DNA of 64,000 nt from Kribbella antiqua (GTDB taxonomy: Bacteria; Actinomycetota; Actinomycetes; Propionibacteriales; Kribbellaceae). The position numbers were made by a program, and so were the translations under genes. Every line of letters begins with the position of its first letter. Position 1 is the first letter of the stretch. Below, piece after piece: positions 23,626-32,070 of the stretch. Where the stretch lies: positions 213,677-277,676 of the forward strand of contig NZ_SLWR01000006.1 of the NCBI RefSeq assembly GCF_004345665.1. Direction: 5' to 3'. Below the pieces are notes generated by a model. That model saw nothing but the letters and a program-made list of their open reading frames with translations. It was not told the DNA's origin and ran no database searches.

Positions 23626-25514
23626 GAGAAGCGCCGTACACCGGCCTGACTCGGGAGACATGGGCGGCTACCGCCGACCGGCTGCTGCTCTCGCTGCGGC
23701 CGTTCGCTTCGCCCGATCACGCGCGCATCGACCTACCCGGACCGCCGAGCGCCTACGGACCCGACAGCGACTCGCTGGAGGCGTTCGCGCGATCCTTCCT
23801 GCTGGCGGCGATCCGGCTGCACGGGGACCAGGGCAAGGACACGCACAACTTCGCCGAGTGGTACGCCGACGGACTCCGTGCCGGCGTGCGATCCTGGCCG
23901 CGGCCGGATCAGCTCGGACAGGCGAAAGTGGAAGCCTGCTCTATCGCGCTCGGTCTGCACCTGAGCCGCCCCTGGCTCTGGGATAACCTCAACGACGAGG
24001 ATCGCGAGCAGATCGTCGCCTGGCTTGCCACCGTCGTCGGCGCGGAGTACCCGCCGATCAACTGGGTGTGGTTCCAGATCGTGGTCGAGACGTTCCTCAA
24101 GTCCGTCGGCGGGCCGTGGTCGATCGACGACATCCAGAGCGGCCTCGCCGTGCACGAATCGCTCTACCGTGACCACGGCTGGTACGCCGACGGACCCGAG
24201 CGCGCCTTCGACCACTACAACGGCTGGGCGCTGCACGTCTATCCCTTGCTCTGGGCAACAATGGATCCGGGGCTCGCCAAACCGGAGCTCGTGAGCGCTT
24301 GGCGCGAGCGGCTCGCGCAGTACCTGCGAACCACCATCCATCTCATCGGCTCCAACGGCTCTCCGCTGGTCCAAGGCCGCAGCCTCACCTACCGCTTCGC
24401 CGCGGCCGCCCCACTCTGGATGGGTGCCATCACCGGCGCCACCGACGTATCACCCGGACAGCTCCGAAGGGCGGCGTCCGGAGTGCTCGCGCACTTCCTC
24501 GACCACGGCGTCCCCGACGAACGCGGTCTGCTGAACCTCGGCTGGTACGGCGAATGGCCGCGCATCGCCCAGTCGTACTCCGGCCCGGGATCGCCGTACT
24601 GGGCGGTGAAAGGCATGCTCGGGCTCATGCTCCCGGCGGACCACGCGGTCTGGACAGCGACGGAAGAGCCTCTGCCGGTGGAGACCGGCGACTTCACGCT
24701 GGAGGCGCCGGAGCCGGGCTGGCTGGTCAGCGGTACCAAGTACGACGGCGTCGTACGGATCGTCAACCACGGAACGGATCACTCGGTGCCAGGCGACGAG
24801 CGAGCTGATTCGCCGCTGTACGCGCGGCTGGCGTACTCGACTCACACCATGCCACCGATGGATCAAGCGGCCTGGTCCGGCGCGATCGAGAACAGCGTCG
24901 CGATCCTCCACCCCGAGCTCGGCCCGAGCCACCGCAACGGTTTCACCAGCGTCCGCACCGGCGTCTCGAAAGCAAAAGCTCACTGGGTACGCACGGACGA
25001 GGACAAGGGCCCCGAGCACGGTTCGGGCCGCGGCGGCAGCGTGGTCGAGGGACCGACACTAGTGATGGGCTCGCTGCTGCACGGCAGCCACGAAGTCCGC
25101 GCGGTCGTTGTCGAGGGCAAGCTCGAGCCGGAGTGGAAGCTCGAGATCAGCGGCTGGCCGTTGTCGGCGGCGGAACCGCCGACCGAGACCGTCGACGGAC
25201 ACAAGGTGCGGATCACGGCAGGTGGCCTGGTCTCGGTGGTTGCCGCGGACAACGGGTTCGAATGGGCCGAGGTACGTCGGCTCGACCAGGCGAGTGCCGT
25301 CGGCAACCACACCGCGATTCCCTGTATCCGCACGGTTCCCGAGACCGGCAAGATCTTTGTTGCCGTGATCACCCTGGGCGCCGCACCGGAACCCCTTCCG
25401 CATCTGACGATCGAACCGGCGGGTGTGCGCGCCGAGTGGTCGGGCGGCCGGGTGGACTATCTGCGGCTGGCTGATTCGCCGGCTGGAAGTGGGGGATCGA
25501 CGAATCCCGGATGA
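23622..25514 (+). CDS. DUF2264 domain protein
   Basis: 630 residues from the GTG at 23622, chosen for the AGAGGAGA site before it and the four-base overlap with the heparinase stop. The N-terminal ~350 residues carry the DUF2264 pattern (YTGLTRETWAATADRLLLSL, DGPERAFDHYNGWALHVYPL), predicted as an alpha/alpha toroid similar to glycoside hydrolases and lyases; the remainder is beta-rich. Biochemistry is uncertain. No signal peptide. Together with the heparinase-family protein it probably breaks down an imported saccharide. Its last 146 bp overlap the opposing regulator gene. Confidence 0.8.
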   Translation: MREAPYTGLTRETWAATADRLLLSLRPFASPDHARIDLPGPPSAYGPDSDSLEAFARSFLLAAIRLHGDQGKDTHNFAEWYADGLRAGVRSWPRPDQLGQAKVEACSIALGLHLSRPWLWDNLNDEDREQIVAWLATVVGAEYPPINWVWFQIVVETFLKSVGGPWSIDDIQSGLAVHESLYRDHGWYADGPERAFDHYNGWALHVYPLLWATMDPGLAKPELVSAWRERLAQYLRTTIHLIGSNGSPLVQGRSLTYRFAAAAPLWMGAITGATDVSPGQLRRAASGVLAHFLDHGVPDERGLLNLGWYGEWPRIAQSYSGPGSPYWAVKGMLGLMLPADHAVWTATEEPLPVETGDFTLEAPEPGWLVSGTKYDGVVRIVNHGTDHSVPGDERADSPLYARLAYSTHTMPPMDQAAWSGAIENSVAILHPELGPSHRNGFTSVRTGVSKAKAHWVRTDEDKGPEHGSGRGGSVVEGPTLVMGSLLHGSHEVRAVVVEGKLEPEWKLEISGWPLSAAEPPTETVDGHKVRITAGGLVSVVAADNGFEWAEVRRLDQASAVGNHTAIPCIRTVPETGKIFVAVITLGAAPEPLPHLTIEPAGVRAEWSGGRVDYLRLADSPAGSGGSTNPG

Positions 25515-26580
25515 TCAGCTCGGGCGTGATCAGGATCCGCTGCGACGGGCGCCGCCGGCCCTCGATCAGCCGGGCCACCATCAACTCGACGGCGGTCCGG
25601 CCGACCATCGGTTTCGGTGGCCGGACCGCCGTCATCGCCGGTTCGGCCAGCTTGGCGACTTCGTCGTCGTAGGCAACGATCGCGAGGTCCTCCGGGATCG
25701 CCATGCCGCGCTCGACGCAGTACTGCGCGACCGACATCGCGTCCGGGTCCGAGTGGATGACGAGTGCCGTCGTACCCGCGGCACGGCAGCGATCGAGCAG
25801 TTGCGCGATGGTTTCGCGGTACCCGGGCTGCTGCATCCGGACCGACTCTCGCACCACCAGGTCCGGCGAGAGATCGAGGTCCGCACACACCAGTTCCCAC
25901 CCGCGCTCGAGATGCGCCGACGTCGGACTGCCCTTGGACAGCACCAGGCCGATGCTGCGATGCCCATGCTCATGCAGATGCCGTACGGCGATCTCCAGGC
26001 CCAGCGCGTGATCGCTGCGAACCCATTCCAGCTGGTTCTTCGTCGGGGTCCATCGCGGCGGCTGCCGCTCGATCAGGATGACCGGCACCGGCAAGTTGCC
26101 GATCCACTCGATCATCTCGGGGACGCCGTCGCCGTCCAGGTTCGGCGCGAGCAGCAGGCCTTGTACCTGCTGACTCTCGATCAGCCGGGTGATCTGCCGC
26201 TGGTCCTCGGCCCAGTCGTACGTCGAACCCCGCAGGTTGATCTGGACCCCTTGAGCCGCGGCCGCGGATCGAGCGCCACCGACGATCGCCGGCCAGTAGT
26301 AGTCCAGCGACGGGACGACCATCCCGATGGTGAAGCGTGGTGCGGCTGTGCCACGGCGTCGTACCTGGGTCGCCGGGCCGAGGTCGGTCGGCAGCGTCGC
26401 ACCGCCGTGGACCTTGGTGAGCAGGTTCTGCGATGCCAGCGCGGCGATGTCCCGGCGTACGGTGAGTTCGCTGACACCGAGCAAGGCGGCGAACTCGCGC
26501 ACCCGGATCGACCCCTGCCGGCGTAACTCGTCCATCAGGCGTTCCTGCCGCTGCGGGCCGAACAACCGATCGTCGGTCAC
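25369..26580 (-). CDS. DeoR-HTH / LacI-type sugar-binding hybrid transcriptional regulator
   Basis: 403 residues from the GTG at 26580, which has CGGAGG five bases upstream. A DeoR-type HTH (~6-60: RLMDELRRQGSIRVREFAAL then GVSELTVRRDIAAL) is fused to a periplasmic-binding-protein-like effector domain (~80-350; FTIGMVVPSLDYYWPAIVGG to LIIRDSSIPHF), as in LacI/GalR proteins. The C-terminal ~45 residues beyond IIRDSS are Pro/Arg-rich and arise where the gene overlaps the DUF2264 gene. It is divergent from the dehydrogenase/ABC operon and is the obvious candidate regulator of the locus. Confidence 0.82.
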   Translation of the reverse strand: MTDDRLFGPQRQERLMDELRRQGSIRVREFAALLGVSELTVRRDIAALASQNLLTKVHGGATLPTDLGPATQVRRRGTAAPRFTIGMVVPSLDYYWPAIVGGARSAAAAQGVQINLRGSTYDWAEDQRQITRLIESQQVQGLLLAPNLDGDGVPEMIEWIGNLPVPVILIERQPPRWTPTKNQLEWVRSDHALGLEIAVRHLHEHGHRSIGLVLSKGSPTSAHLERGWELVCADLDLSPDLVVRESVRMQQPGYRETIAQLLDRCRAAGTTALVIHSDPDAMSVAQYCVERGMAIPEDLAIVAYDDEVAKLAEPAMTAVRPPKPMVGRTAVELMVARLIEGRRRPSQRILITPELIIRDSSIPHFQPANQPAADSPPGRPTTRRAHPPVRSSDAEGVPVRRPG

Positions 26581-26609
26581 GAGAACCTCCGTTGTACGAA
26601 TCTGAACGT

Positions 26610-26679
26610 TTGCGGTTGTTTGTGAACGACCAGTAGATGAGCTGATCGAAAAGGACATCTCATGTTCACATGACCGCAA
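26610..26679. promoter_or_regulatory. Inverted pair of GTTCACA-ACCGCAA motifs in the divergent promoter
   Basis: GTTCACA-TG-ACCGCAA lies on the plus strand at 26664-26679, and GTTCACA-AACA-ACCGCAA on the minus strand from 26627 to 26610. Two oppositely oriented copies of the same bipartite motif between the regulator and the operon it faces suggest binding sites for the DeoR-type HTH. Confidence 0.5.
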
Positions 26680-26680
26680 C

Positions 26681-26694
26681 GGTAACCGCTTGCC
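26681..26694. promoter_or_regulatory. Second LacI-type operator, before the hydroxyacid dehydrogenase operon
   Basis: GGTAACCGCTTGCC matches the palindrome at 21801-21814 at 12 of 14 positions and lies 28 bp before the assumed ATG at 26723. Confidence 0.45.
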
Positions 26695-26722
26695 GACTGC
26701 TTCCGACAGAGTTGGCGCGTCG

Positions 26723-27724
26723 ATGATCGGGCTTCTGGTGATGAGCGAGGAGTCCTTCGCGGCCCACTTCGATCAGGTGCGCCTCGACCGGCTCAAGACG
26801 CTCGTCACGCTGCCGGACCCGGTCCGGGTCGATGAGCTCGACTCCCCGGCGGCGCGTGAGCGGCTGGCCGAGGCCGAGGTGCTGATCACGTCGTGGGGTG
26901 TTCCGCAGCTTTCCGGCGCGAGGCTGGCGGCGGCGCCCAGGTTGCGAGCGGTCTTCCACGCGGCCGGCAGCGTCCGCGCGCTCGCCGCGGACGAGCTGTG
27001 GGAGCGCGACATCGTCGTCACCAGCGCCGCCGACGCGAACGCGATCCCGGTCGCCGAGTACACCCTGGCGGCGATCATCTTCGCCGGGAAGAAGGCGCCG
27101 TTCCTCGCCGCCGACGCGAGTACGGCATACCGCGGCTGGGGCCACCCGGACGGCTTCGGCGACCTGTCGAACTTCCGCCGGTCGATCGGCATCGTCGGCT
27201 TCTCCCGCACCGGTCGCCGGGTGGTCGAGCTGCTGCGGACCCTCGACGGCCCGACCGTACTGGTCGCCGATCCGTACGCCGACGCGGCCGCTGTCGCCGC
27301 GGCCGGTGCGAAGCTGGTCGACCTCGACGAGCTGCTGCCGCAGGTCGACGTACTGTCGCTGCATGCTCCGGCGCTGCCGAGTACGCACCGGATGATCGGT
27401 ACGGCGGAGCTCGCCAAGCTGCCGGATCACGCGACCGTGGTCAACACGGCCCGGGGGAGTCTGATCGACTCGTCCGCGCTGGCCGAGGAGTGCCGGTCCG
27501 GGCGGCTGTTCGCGATTCTCGACGTCACCGATCCGGAGCCGTTGCCGGCCGGTTCGGCGCTGCGCTCGGTGCCGAACGTGATGATCACCCCACATATCGC
27601 CGGTTCCCTCGGCTCCGAGATCCACCGGCTCACCGACCACGCCCTGGACGAGCTCACCCGCTGGCTGGCGGGCGAGCCCCTGCACGGCCTCATCACCGCA
27701 GAGACGTTTCCCCTGACCGCCTGA
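26723..27724 (+). CDS. D-isomer-specific 2-hydroxyacid dehydrogenase family protein
   Basis: 333 residues from ATG 26723; TTG 26690 and ATG 26741 are alternatives, since none has a clear Shine-Dalgarno. The NAD-binding motif is altered (SIGIVGFSRTGRRVVELL instead of GxGxxG). Active-site landmarks are NTARGSLIDSSAL, LDVTDPEPLP and ITPHIAGS (catalytic His). These enzymes reduce 2-keto acids with NAD(P)H; in this setting a uronate- or aldonate-derived keto acid is plausible. It opens the operon with the ABC importer genes: the solute-binding protein starts 12 bp after its stop. Confidence 0.82.
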   Translation: MIGLLVMSEESFAAHFDQVRLDRLKTLVTLPDPVRVDELDSPAARERLAEAEVLITSWGVPQLSGARLAAAPRLRAVFHAAGSVRALAADELWERDIVVTSAADANAIPVAEYTLAAIIFAGKKAPFLAADASTAYRGWGHPDGFGDLSNFRRSIGIVGFSRTGRRVVELLRTLDGPTVLVADPYADAAAVAAAGAKLVDLDELLPQVDVLSLHAPALPSTHRMIGTAELAKLPDHATVVNTARGSLIDSSALAEECRSGRLFAILDVTDPEPLPAGSALRSVPNVMITPHIAGSLGSEIHRLTDHALDELTRWLAGEPLHGLITAETFPLTA

Positions 27725-27736
27725 AGGAGAACAGTT

Positions 27737-29023
27737 GTGAAGCGACGCCCTTTATCCACTGTGGTATCGACCCTCGCCGCGACCGCCGCGGCGCTGGCCC
27801 TGCTGACCGCGTGCGGCGGCGGGTCGTCCGACAGTCAAGCCGCCGGCGGCAAGACGACCGTCAAGCTCGCGCTCTGGAACTACGCCACGACGCCGGAGTT
27901 CAAAGCCCTCATCGACGGCTTCGAGAAGGCCAACCCGGACATCCACGTCGAGCCGGTCGACATCCTGTCCGACGACTACAACGAGAAGCTCACCACCATG
28001 CTCGCCGGCGGTGACAGCACCGACATCCTGACGATGAAGAACGTCATCGGCTACGCGCAGTACGCCAACCGCGGCCAGCTCCTCCCGCTCACCGACGAGG
28101 CGAGCAAGCTCGACCCGGCCAAGCAGTCCGGCCTCGACGCCTACAAGATCGAGGACAAGTACTTCGCCCTGCCGTACCGCCAGGACTTCTGGGTCCTCTA
28201 CTACAACAAGACCCTGCTGAAGCAGGCCGGCGTACCGGAGAGCAAGCTCGAGAACCTCACCTGGTCGGACTACGCCGCCCTCGCCAAGAGCCTGACCAAG
28301 GGCGACGGCGGTTCCAAGGTGTACGGCGCCTATCAGCACACCTGGAGGTCAGTCGTACAAGCCACCGCGGCGGCTCAGAGCGGCGGGGACCTGCTCGGCG
28401 GCGACTACGGCTTCTTCAAGGACCAGTACCAGATGACGCTCGACCTACAGAAGGCCGGCGCACTGTTGCCCTGGGCAACTGCATCCACCCAGAAGGTCAC
28501 CTACAACTCGATGTTCTCCACCGGCAAGGCCGCCCTGATGCCGATGGGGACTTGGTACGCCGCCACGTTGCTGGCCGACACCAAGTCCGGCAAGACAAAG
28601 GTGGACTGGGGTGTTGCTCCACTGCCGCAGCGTCAAGCCGATGGCAAGGTGACCACCTTCGGCTCGCCGACCGCCTTCGCGGTGAACAAGAACTCCAAGC
28701 ACGCCGACGCGGCGAAGAAGTTCGTCGCCTGGGCGGCCAGTGAGGAAGGCGCCACCACGATCGCCAAGGCCGGCGTCACGCCGTCGCTGCAGAGCCAGAC
28801 GATTCTCGACACCTACTTCGCGCTCCCCGGCGTACCGCAGGACGCGGTGGCGAAGAAGGCGTTCAAGCCCGACCAGGTGGTGCTGGAGATGCCGGTCACC
28901 GACAAGACCGCCGACGTGGACACGATCCTGACCGAGGAGCACGAGCTGATCATGACCGGCGAGAAGTCGCTCGACGCCGGCCTGGCCGAGATGTCCAAGC
29001 GGGTCAAGAACGAGGTCGGCTGA
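27737..29023 (+). CDS. Sugar ABC transporter solute-binding lipoprotein
   Basis: 428 residues. GTG start with AAGGAGAACA upstream. Lipoprotein signal with lipobox LLTAC (Cys26). The body is a family-1 carbohydrate-binding protein: TTVKLALWNYATTPEFKALI, ALPYRQDFWVLYYNKTLLKQ, LMPMGTWYAATLL, and FGSPTAFAVNKNSKHADAAK. It is anchored outside the membrane and hands a sugar or oligosaccharide to the two permeases directly downstream. The ligand is probably the product of an outside lyase, as the neighbouring heparinase-family protein has no export signal. Confidence 0.9.
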   Translation: MKRRPLSTVVSTLAATAAALALLTACGGGSSDSQAAGGKTTVKLALWNYATTPEFKALIDGFEKANPDIHVEPVDILSDDYNEKLTTMLAGGDSTDILTMKNVIGYAQYANRGQLLPLTDEASKLDPAKQSGLDAYKIEDKYFALPYRQDFWVLYYNKTLLKQAGVPESKLENLTWSDYAALAKSLTKGDGGSKVYGAYQHTWRSVVQATAAAQSGGDLLGGDYGFFKDQYQMTLDLQKAGALLPWATASTQKVTYNSMFSTGKAALMPMGTWYAATLLADTKSGKTKVDWGVAPLPQRQADGKVTTFGSPTAFAVNKNSKHADAAKKFVAWAASEEGATTIAKAGVTPSLQSQTILDTYFALPGVPQDAVAKKAFKPDQVVLEMPVTDKTADVDTILTEEHELIMTGEKSLDAGLAEMSKRVKNEVG

Positions 29024-29028
29024 TCGTT

Positions 29029-29979
29029 GTGACCAGCACAACCGTCGCGCCGGCGCAGGCGCCTTCACAGCCCCCCTCGAAGGCAGGGCCGAAGGCGCCG
29101 TCGCCGGCGAGGAGGAGGTGGCGGAGCATCCGGCTCGGCTGGAGCTTCATCCTGCCGAACTTCCTCGGCTTCGCCACCCTGACCCTGATCCCGGTGCTCG
29201 CGTCGCTGGCATTGTCGTTCCTGGACTGGGATTCCTACAGCACGCCGAAGTGGGTCGGGCTGGCCAACGTCGACCGGATGATCCACAACGAGACGTTCTG
29301 GACCGCCCTGCGCAACACCGCGTACTACGCCCTCGGCCACGTGCCACTGACGTTGTGCGCGGCGCTGGGCTTCGCCGTACTGCTGAACCAGAAACTGCGC
29401 GGGGTCTCGTTCTTCCGGACCGCGCTGTTCTTCCCCTACATCACCTCGCTGGTAGCGGTGGCGGTGGTGTGGAACATGCTGCTCAGCCCGGACGTCGGCC
29501 CGGTGAACCAGTTGCTACGGGCAATCGGGATCGACCACCCGCCGGGGTGGACCACGTCGACCACGTGGGCGATGCCGGCGGTCATCCTGGCCAGCGTCTG
29601 GCGTGACCTCGGGTACTACATGATCCTTTATCTGGCCGGGTTGCAGACGATCCCGGGGGAGTTGTACGAAGCGGCGCAGGTGGACGGTGCGAGTGCCTGG
29701 CAACGGTTCTGGAGCATCACGGTGCCGTCGTTGCGTCCGACAACGTTCTTCGTGCTGATCATGCTGACCATCTCGAGTTTCAAGGTGTTCGACCTGATCC
29801 AGGTGATGACCGAAGGCGGTCCGGGCCGCTCGACGCTGGTGCTGTCCCAGGTGATCTTCCGCGAAGGCATCACCCAGGGCCGGTTCGGCTATTCGTCGGC
29901 GGTGTCGATGGTGCTGTTCGTCATCGTCTTGACGATCACGCTGGTGCAGTTCCGCCTGCAGCGAAGGAGCGAGCGATGA
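29029..29979 (+). CDS. Carbohydrate ABC transporter permease (MalF type)
   Basis: 316 residues, six predicted membrane helices after a ~40-residue Pro/Ala/Lys-rich cytoplasmic start. The EAA loop reads YEAAQVDGASAWQRFWSITV. GTG start six bases after the SBP stop. Its stop overlaps the next permease start (ATGA at 29976). No ATPase gene is present in the operon; actinobacteria commonly energise such CUT1 importers with a shared MsiK-type ATPase encoded elsewhere. Confidence 0.9.
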   Translation: MTSTTVAPAQAPSQPPSKAGPKAPSPARRRWRSIRLGWSFILPNFLGFATLTLIPVLASLALSFLDWDSYSTPKWVGLANVDRMIHNETFWTALRNTAYYALGHVPLTLCAALGFAVLLNQKLRGVSFFRTALFFPYITSLVAVAVVWNMLLSPDVGPVNQLLRAIGIDHPPGWTTSTTWAMPAVILASVWRDLGYYMILYLAGLQTIPGELYEAAQVDGASAWQRFWSITVPSLRPTTFFVLIMLTISSFKVFDLIQVMTEGGPGRSTLVLSQVIFREGITQGRFGYSSAVSMVLFVIVLTITLVQFRLQRRSER

Positions 29980-30788
29980 ACGTACGACGTGGAGTCGCGT
30001 ACGGGTTGCTCGTCGTACTGTCGATCGCCGTACTGGTGCCGTTCGCATGGATGGTGTCGTCGTCGCTGAAGCTGGACAACGAGGTGTTCAGCGTGCCGGT
30101 CCGGTGGATCCCGGCGGAGTTCCACTGGGACAACTTCACCAAGATCTGGGCGCGCATCCCGCTGCTGACGTACCTGCGCAACTCGGTGTTCCTGAGCTTG
30201 AGCATCACCGCGTTGCAGGTGCTGACCGGGAGCTTCGCGGCGTACGGGTTCGCCAAGGTGCGGTTCCCCGGCCGGGACGCGTTGTTCCTGGCGTACATCG
30301 CGACGATCGCGGTGCCGTGGCAGGCGTACATGGTGCCGCAGTACATCATCATGCAGAAGGCGGGACTGGTGAACACACACCTGTCGCTGATCCTGCTGCA
30401 GGCGTTCAGCGCGTTCGGCGTCTTCCTGATGCGGCAGTACTACCTGACCATCCCGGACGAGCTGAGCGAGGCGGCCCGGCTCGACGGGCTGAGTGAGTAC
30501 GGCATCTGGGCGCGGATCATCCTGCCGCTCTCGAAGCCGGCGCTGGCGAGCCTCGCGCTGCTGACCTTCGTGAACACTTGGAACGACTACATGGGCCCGT
30601 TCATCTACCTGACCGATAACAAGCTGTGGACGATCCAGCTCGGCCTGCGCTCGTTCGTCGGCTTGTACGACGCAGAGTTCGCCATGATCATGACCGGCTC
30701 GGTGCTGTCGGTGCTGCCGATCCTGGTGATCTTCCTGCTCGGCCAGAAGTACTTCGTCCGCGGCATCGCCACGAGTGGGCTGAAATGA
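29976..30788 (+). CDS. Carbohydrate ABC transporter permease (MalG type)
   Basis: 270 residues, six predicted membrane helices. EAA loop SEAARLDGLSEYGIWARIIL. MSSSLKLDNEVFSVPVRW early on is typical of MalG-like proteins. It overlaps the preceding permease gene by four bases and the following DUF624 gene by four, so all are co-translated. It forms the channel with the upstream permease. Confidence 0.9.
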   Translation: MNVRRGVAYGLLVVLSIAVLVPFAWMVSSSLKLDNEVFSVPVRWIPAEFHWDNFTKIWARIPLLTYLRNSVFLSLSITALQVLTGSFAAYGFAKVRFPGRDALFLAYIATIAVPWQAYMVPQYIIMQKAGLVNTHLSLILLQAFSAFGVFLMRQYYLTIPDELSEAARLDGLSEYGIWARIILPLSKPALASLALLTFVNTWNDYMGPFIYLTDNKLWTIQLGLRSFVGLYDAEFAMIMTGSVLSVLPILVIFLLGQKYFVRGIATSGLK

Positions 30789-31414
30789 TGGGGTCGCCAC
30801 TCGCCCGGGTCAACGTCCGCGCCGACGCCTGGGACCTGATCTGGTCCTTCGCCCACCGCGTCCTGGTCGTCAACCTCGGCCTCGCCGCCGCCACCTCACC
30901 CCTCCTCCTCGCGCTCGCCGTAGTCTCCGACCCACTCGGCTATCCGGTGTTCTTCGGCGTACTCGCGGCAGTCGTCATCGGACCCGCAGTCGCCGCGGGG
31001 TTCGCCTATCTCGACGACCAGGGCTCGTTCTTCCGCAGCTACAAGCGTCTCGCCCCGCGCGCTCTCCTGCTCTCGACGCTGACTCTTGCCGCCGTCGGAG
31101 TGCTCGCCGCCGACATCGCCGTCCTCCACAACTCGATGCCGGGTGCCGCCCTGGTCCCGCTGCTTGCCGTCCTCGGGATCCTTGCCTTGAGCATCGGTTT
31201 GACCATGCTCGCCAATCCGGACACCCCGCTGCGCACGGCGATCTATGCGACCGTACGCCGACCACACCTCACCCTGCTGAGTCTCGCCGTACTGGCCGCG
31301 GCCGTTGTCATCGTCAACCAAGTCCCGCTGGCCGGTCTGGCGACCGTACCGGGCTGTGCGTTGTGGGTCGTCCAGATCAACGGCCGGATTCAGCTGGCCG
31401 GATCCACCGCTTGA
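30785..31414 (+). CDS. DUF624 (YesL-like) membrane protein
   Basis: 209 residues from the ATG at 30785, which overlaps the permease stop. About five membrane helices; an N-terminal FAHRVLVVNLGLAAATSPLL and GPAVAAGFAYLDDQGSFFRS fit the YesL/DUF624 family, which accompanies sugar ABC importers and polysaccharide utilisation genes (for example rhamnogalacturonan genes in Bacillus). Its role is unknown. Its last 38 bp overlap the opposing VTT-family gene. Confidence 0.75.
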   Translation: MMGSPLARVNVRADAWDLIWSFAHRVLVVNLGLAAATSPLLLALAVVSDPLGYPVFFGVLAAVVIGPAVAAGFAYLDDQGSFFRSYKRLAPRALLLSTLTLAAVGVLAADIAVLHNSMPGAALVPLLAVLGILALSIGLTMLANPDTPLRTAIYATVRRPHLTLLSLAVLAAAVVIVNQVPLAGLATVPGCALWVVQINGRIQLAGSTA

Positions 31415-32066
31415 CCAGGGGGATGAGGACGGCGATGCCGATCATCGACAGACTCACGACAGACGCGTACTTGTCGACGAGCAGAACAATGTCCACGGCC
31501 CGCTGACCGCTCCAGTACCCGAGGGCCGCAATCAGACCGGTCATAACCAGGGCGCCGCAGAAGTCCAGCAGGAGGAAGACAGTCAGTCGCATCCCAGCCC
31601 AGCCGGCCATCGCGTACACGACCGCGGTGGGCACCCCCGGAAGTACGGCGACCAGGACGGCGACCCGCAAAACCCACGGAGGGAGCTCAGTAGCGCGCCC
31701 GGCGAAGCGCAGCACGCGCTCGCTGGTGGTGAACATCTTGATGATGCCCTCGCCCCACCGCCGGCCCGTCCACCAGGTGAGCCAGTCGAACTTGACCATG
31801 CCGGCCGCACCGGCGAGGACGACCAGCCACAGTGGAGCTTCCCCGATCCGGGCGAACGCAGCCGCGGCGCCGATCGCCACGAGATCGCCGGTCAGGAACG
31901 CGAGGGCGACCGGATGTGACGCGACCAGGAACGGCTTGAGCGGTCGCAGCGCCAGCCCAACCGCGACGACGGCGAGAATCGCGCCCAGCAGCGCCAGGTC
32001 GACCCGGGTAGCGCGGCCCTGCCAAGGTACGAAGCGACGCCATGCAGTCCTGGTTTGCTCGGACAC
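31377..32066 (-). CDS. VTT/DedA-like membrane protein
   Basis: 229 residues from the GTG at 32066, which follows GGAGGCATGAG; the frame is open to 32129 but that part is inside the upstream gene. Membrane helices occur at about 25-42, 50-75 and three more. The central FDWLTWWTGRRWGEGIIKMF followed by PGVPTAVVYAMAGWAGM resembles the DedA/SNARE-associated (VTT) core, with its Gly/Pro-rich re-entrant region. DedA proteins are linked to lipid scrambling and proton-motive force. It begins four bases after the ArsR-type regulator stop. Confidence 0.7.
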   Translation of the reverse strand: MSEQTRTAWRRFVPWQGRATRVDLALLGAILAVVAVGLALRPLKPFLVASHPVALAFLTGDLVAIGAAAAFARIGEAPLWLVVLAGAAGMVKFDWLTWWTGRRWGEGIIKMFTTSERVLRFAGRATELPPWVLRVAVLVAVLPGVPTAVVYAMAGWAGMRLTVFLLLDFCGALVMTGLIAALGYWSGQRAVDIVLLVDKYASVVSLSMIGIAVLIPLVKRWIRPAESGR

Positions 32067-32070
32067 CTCC

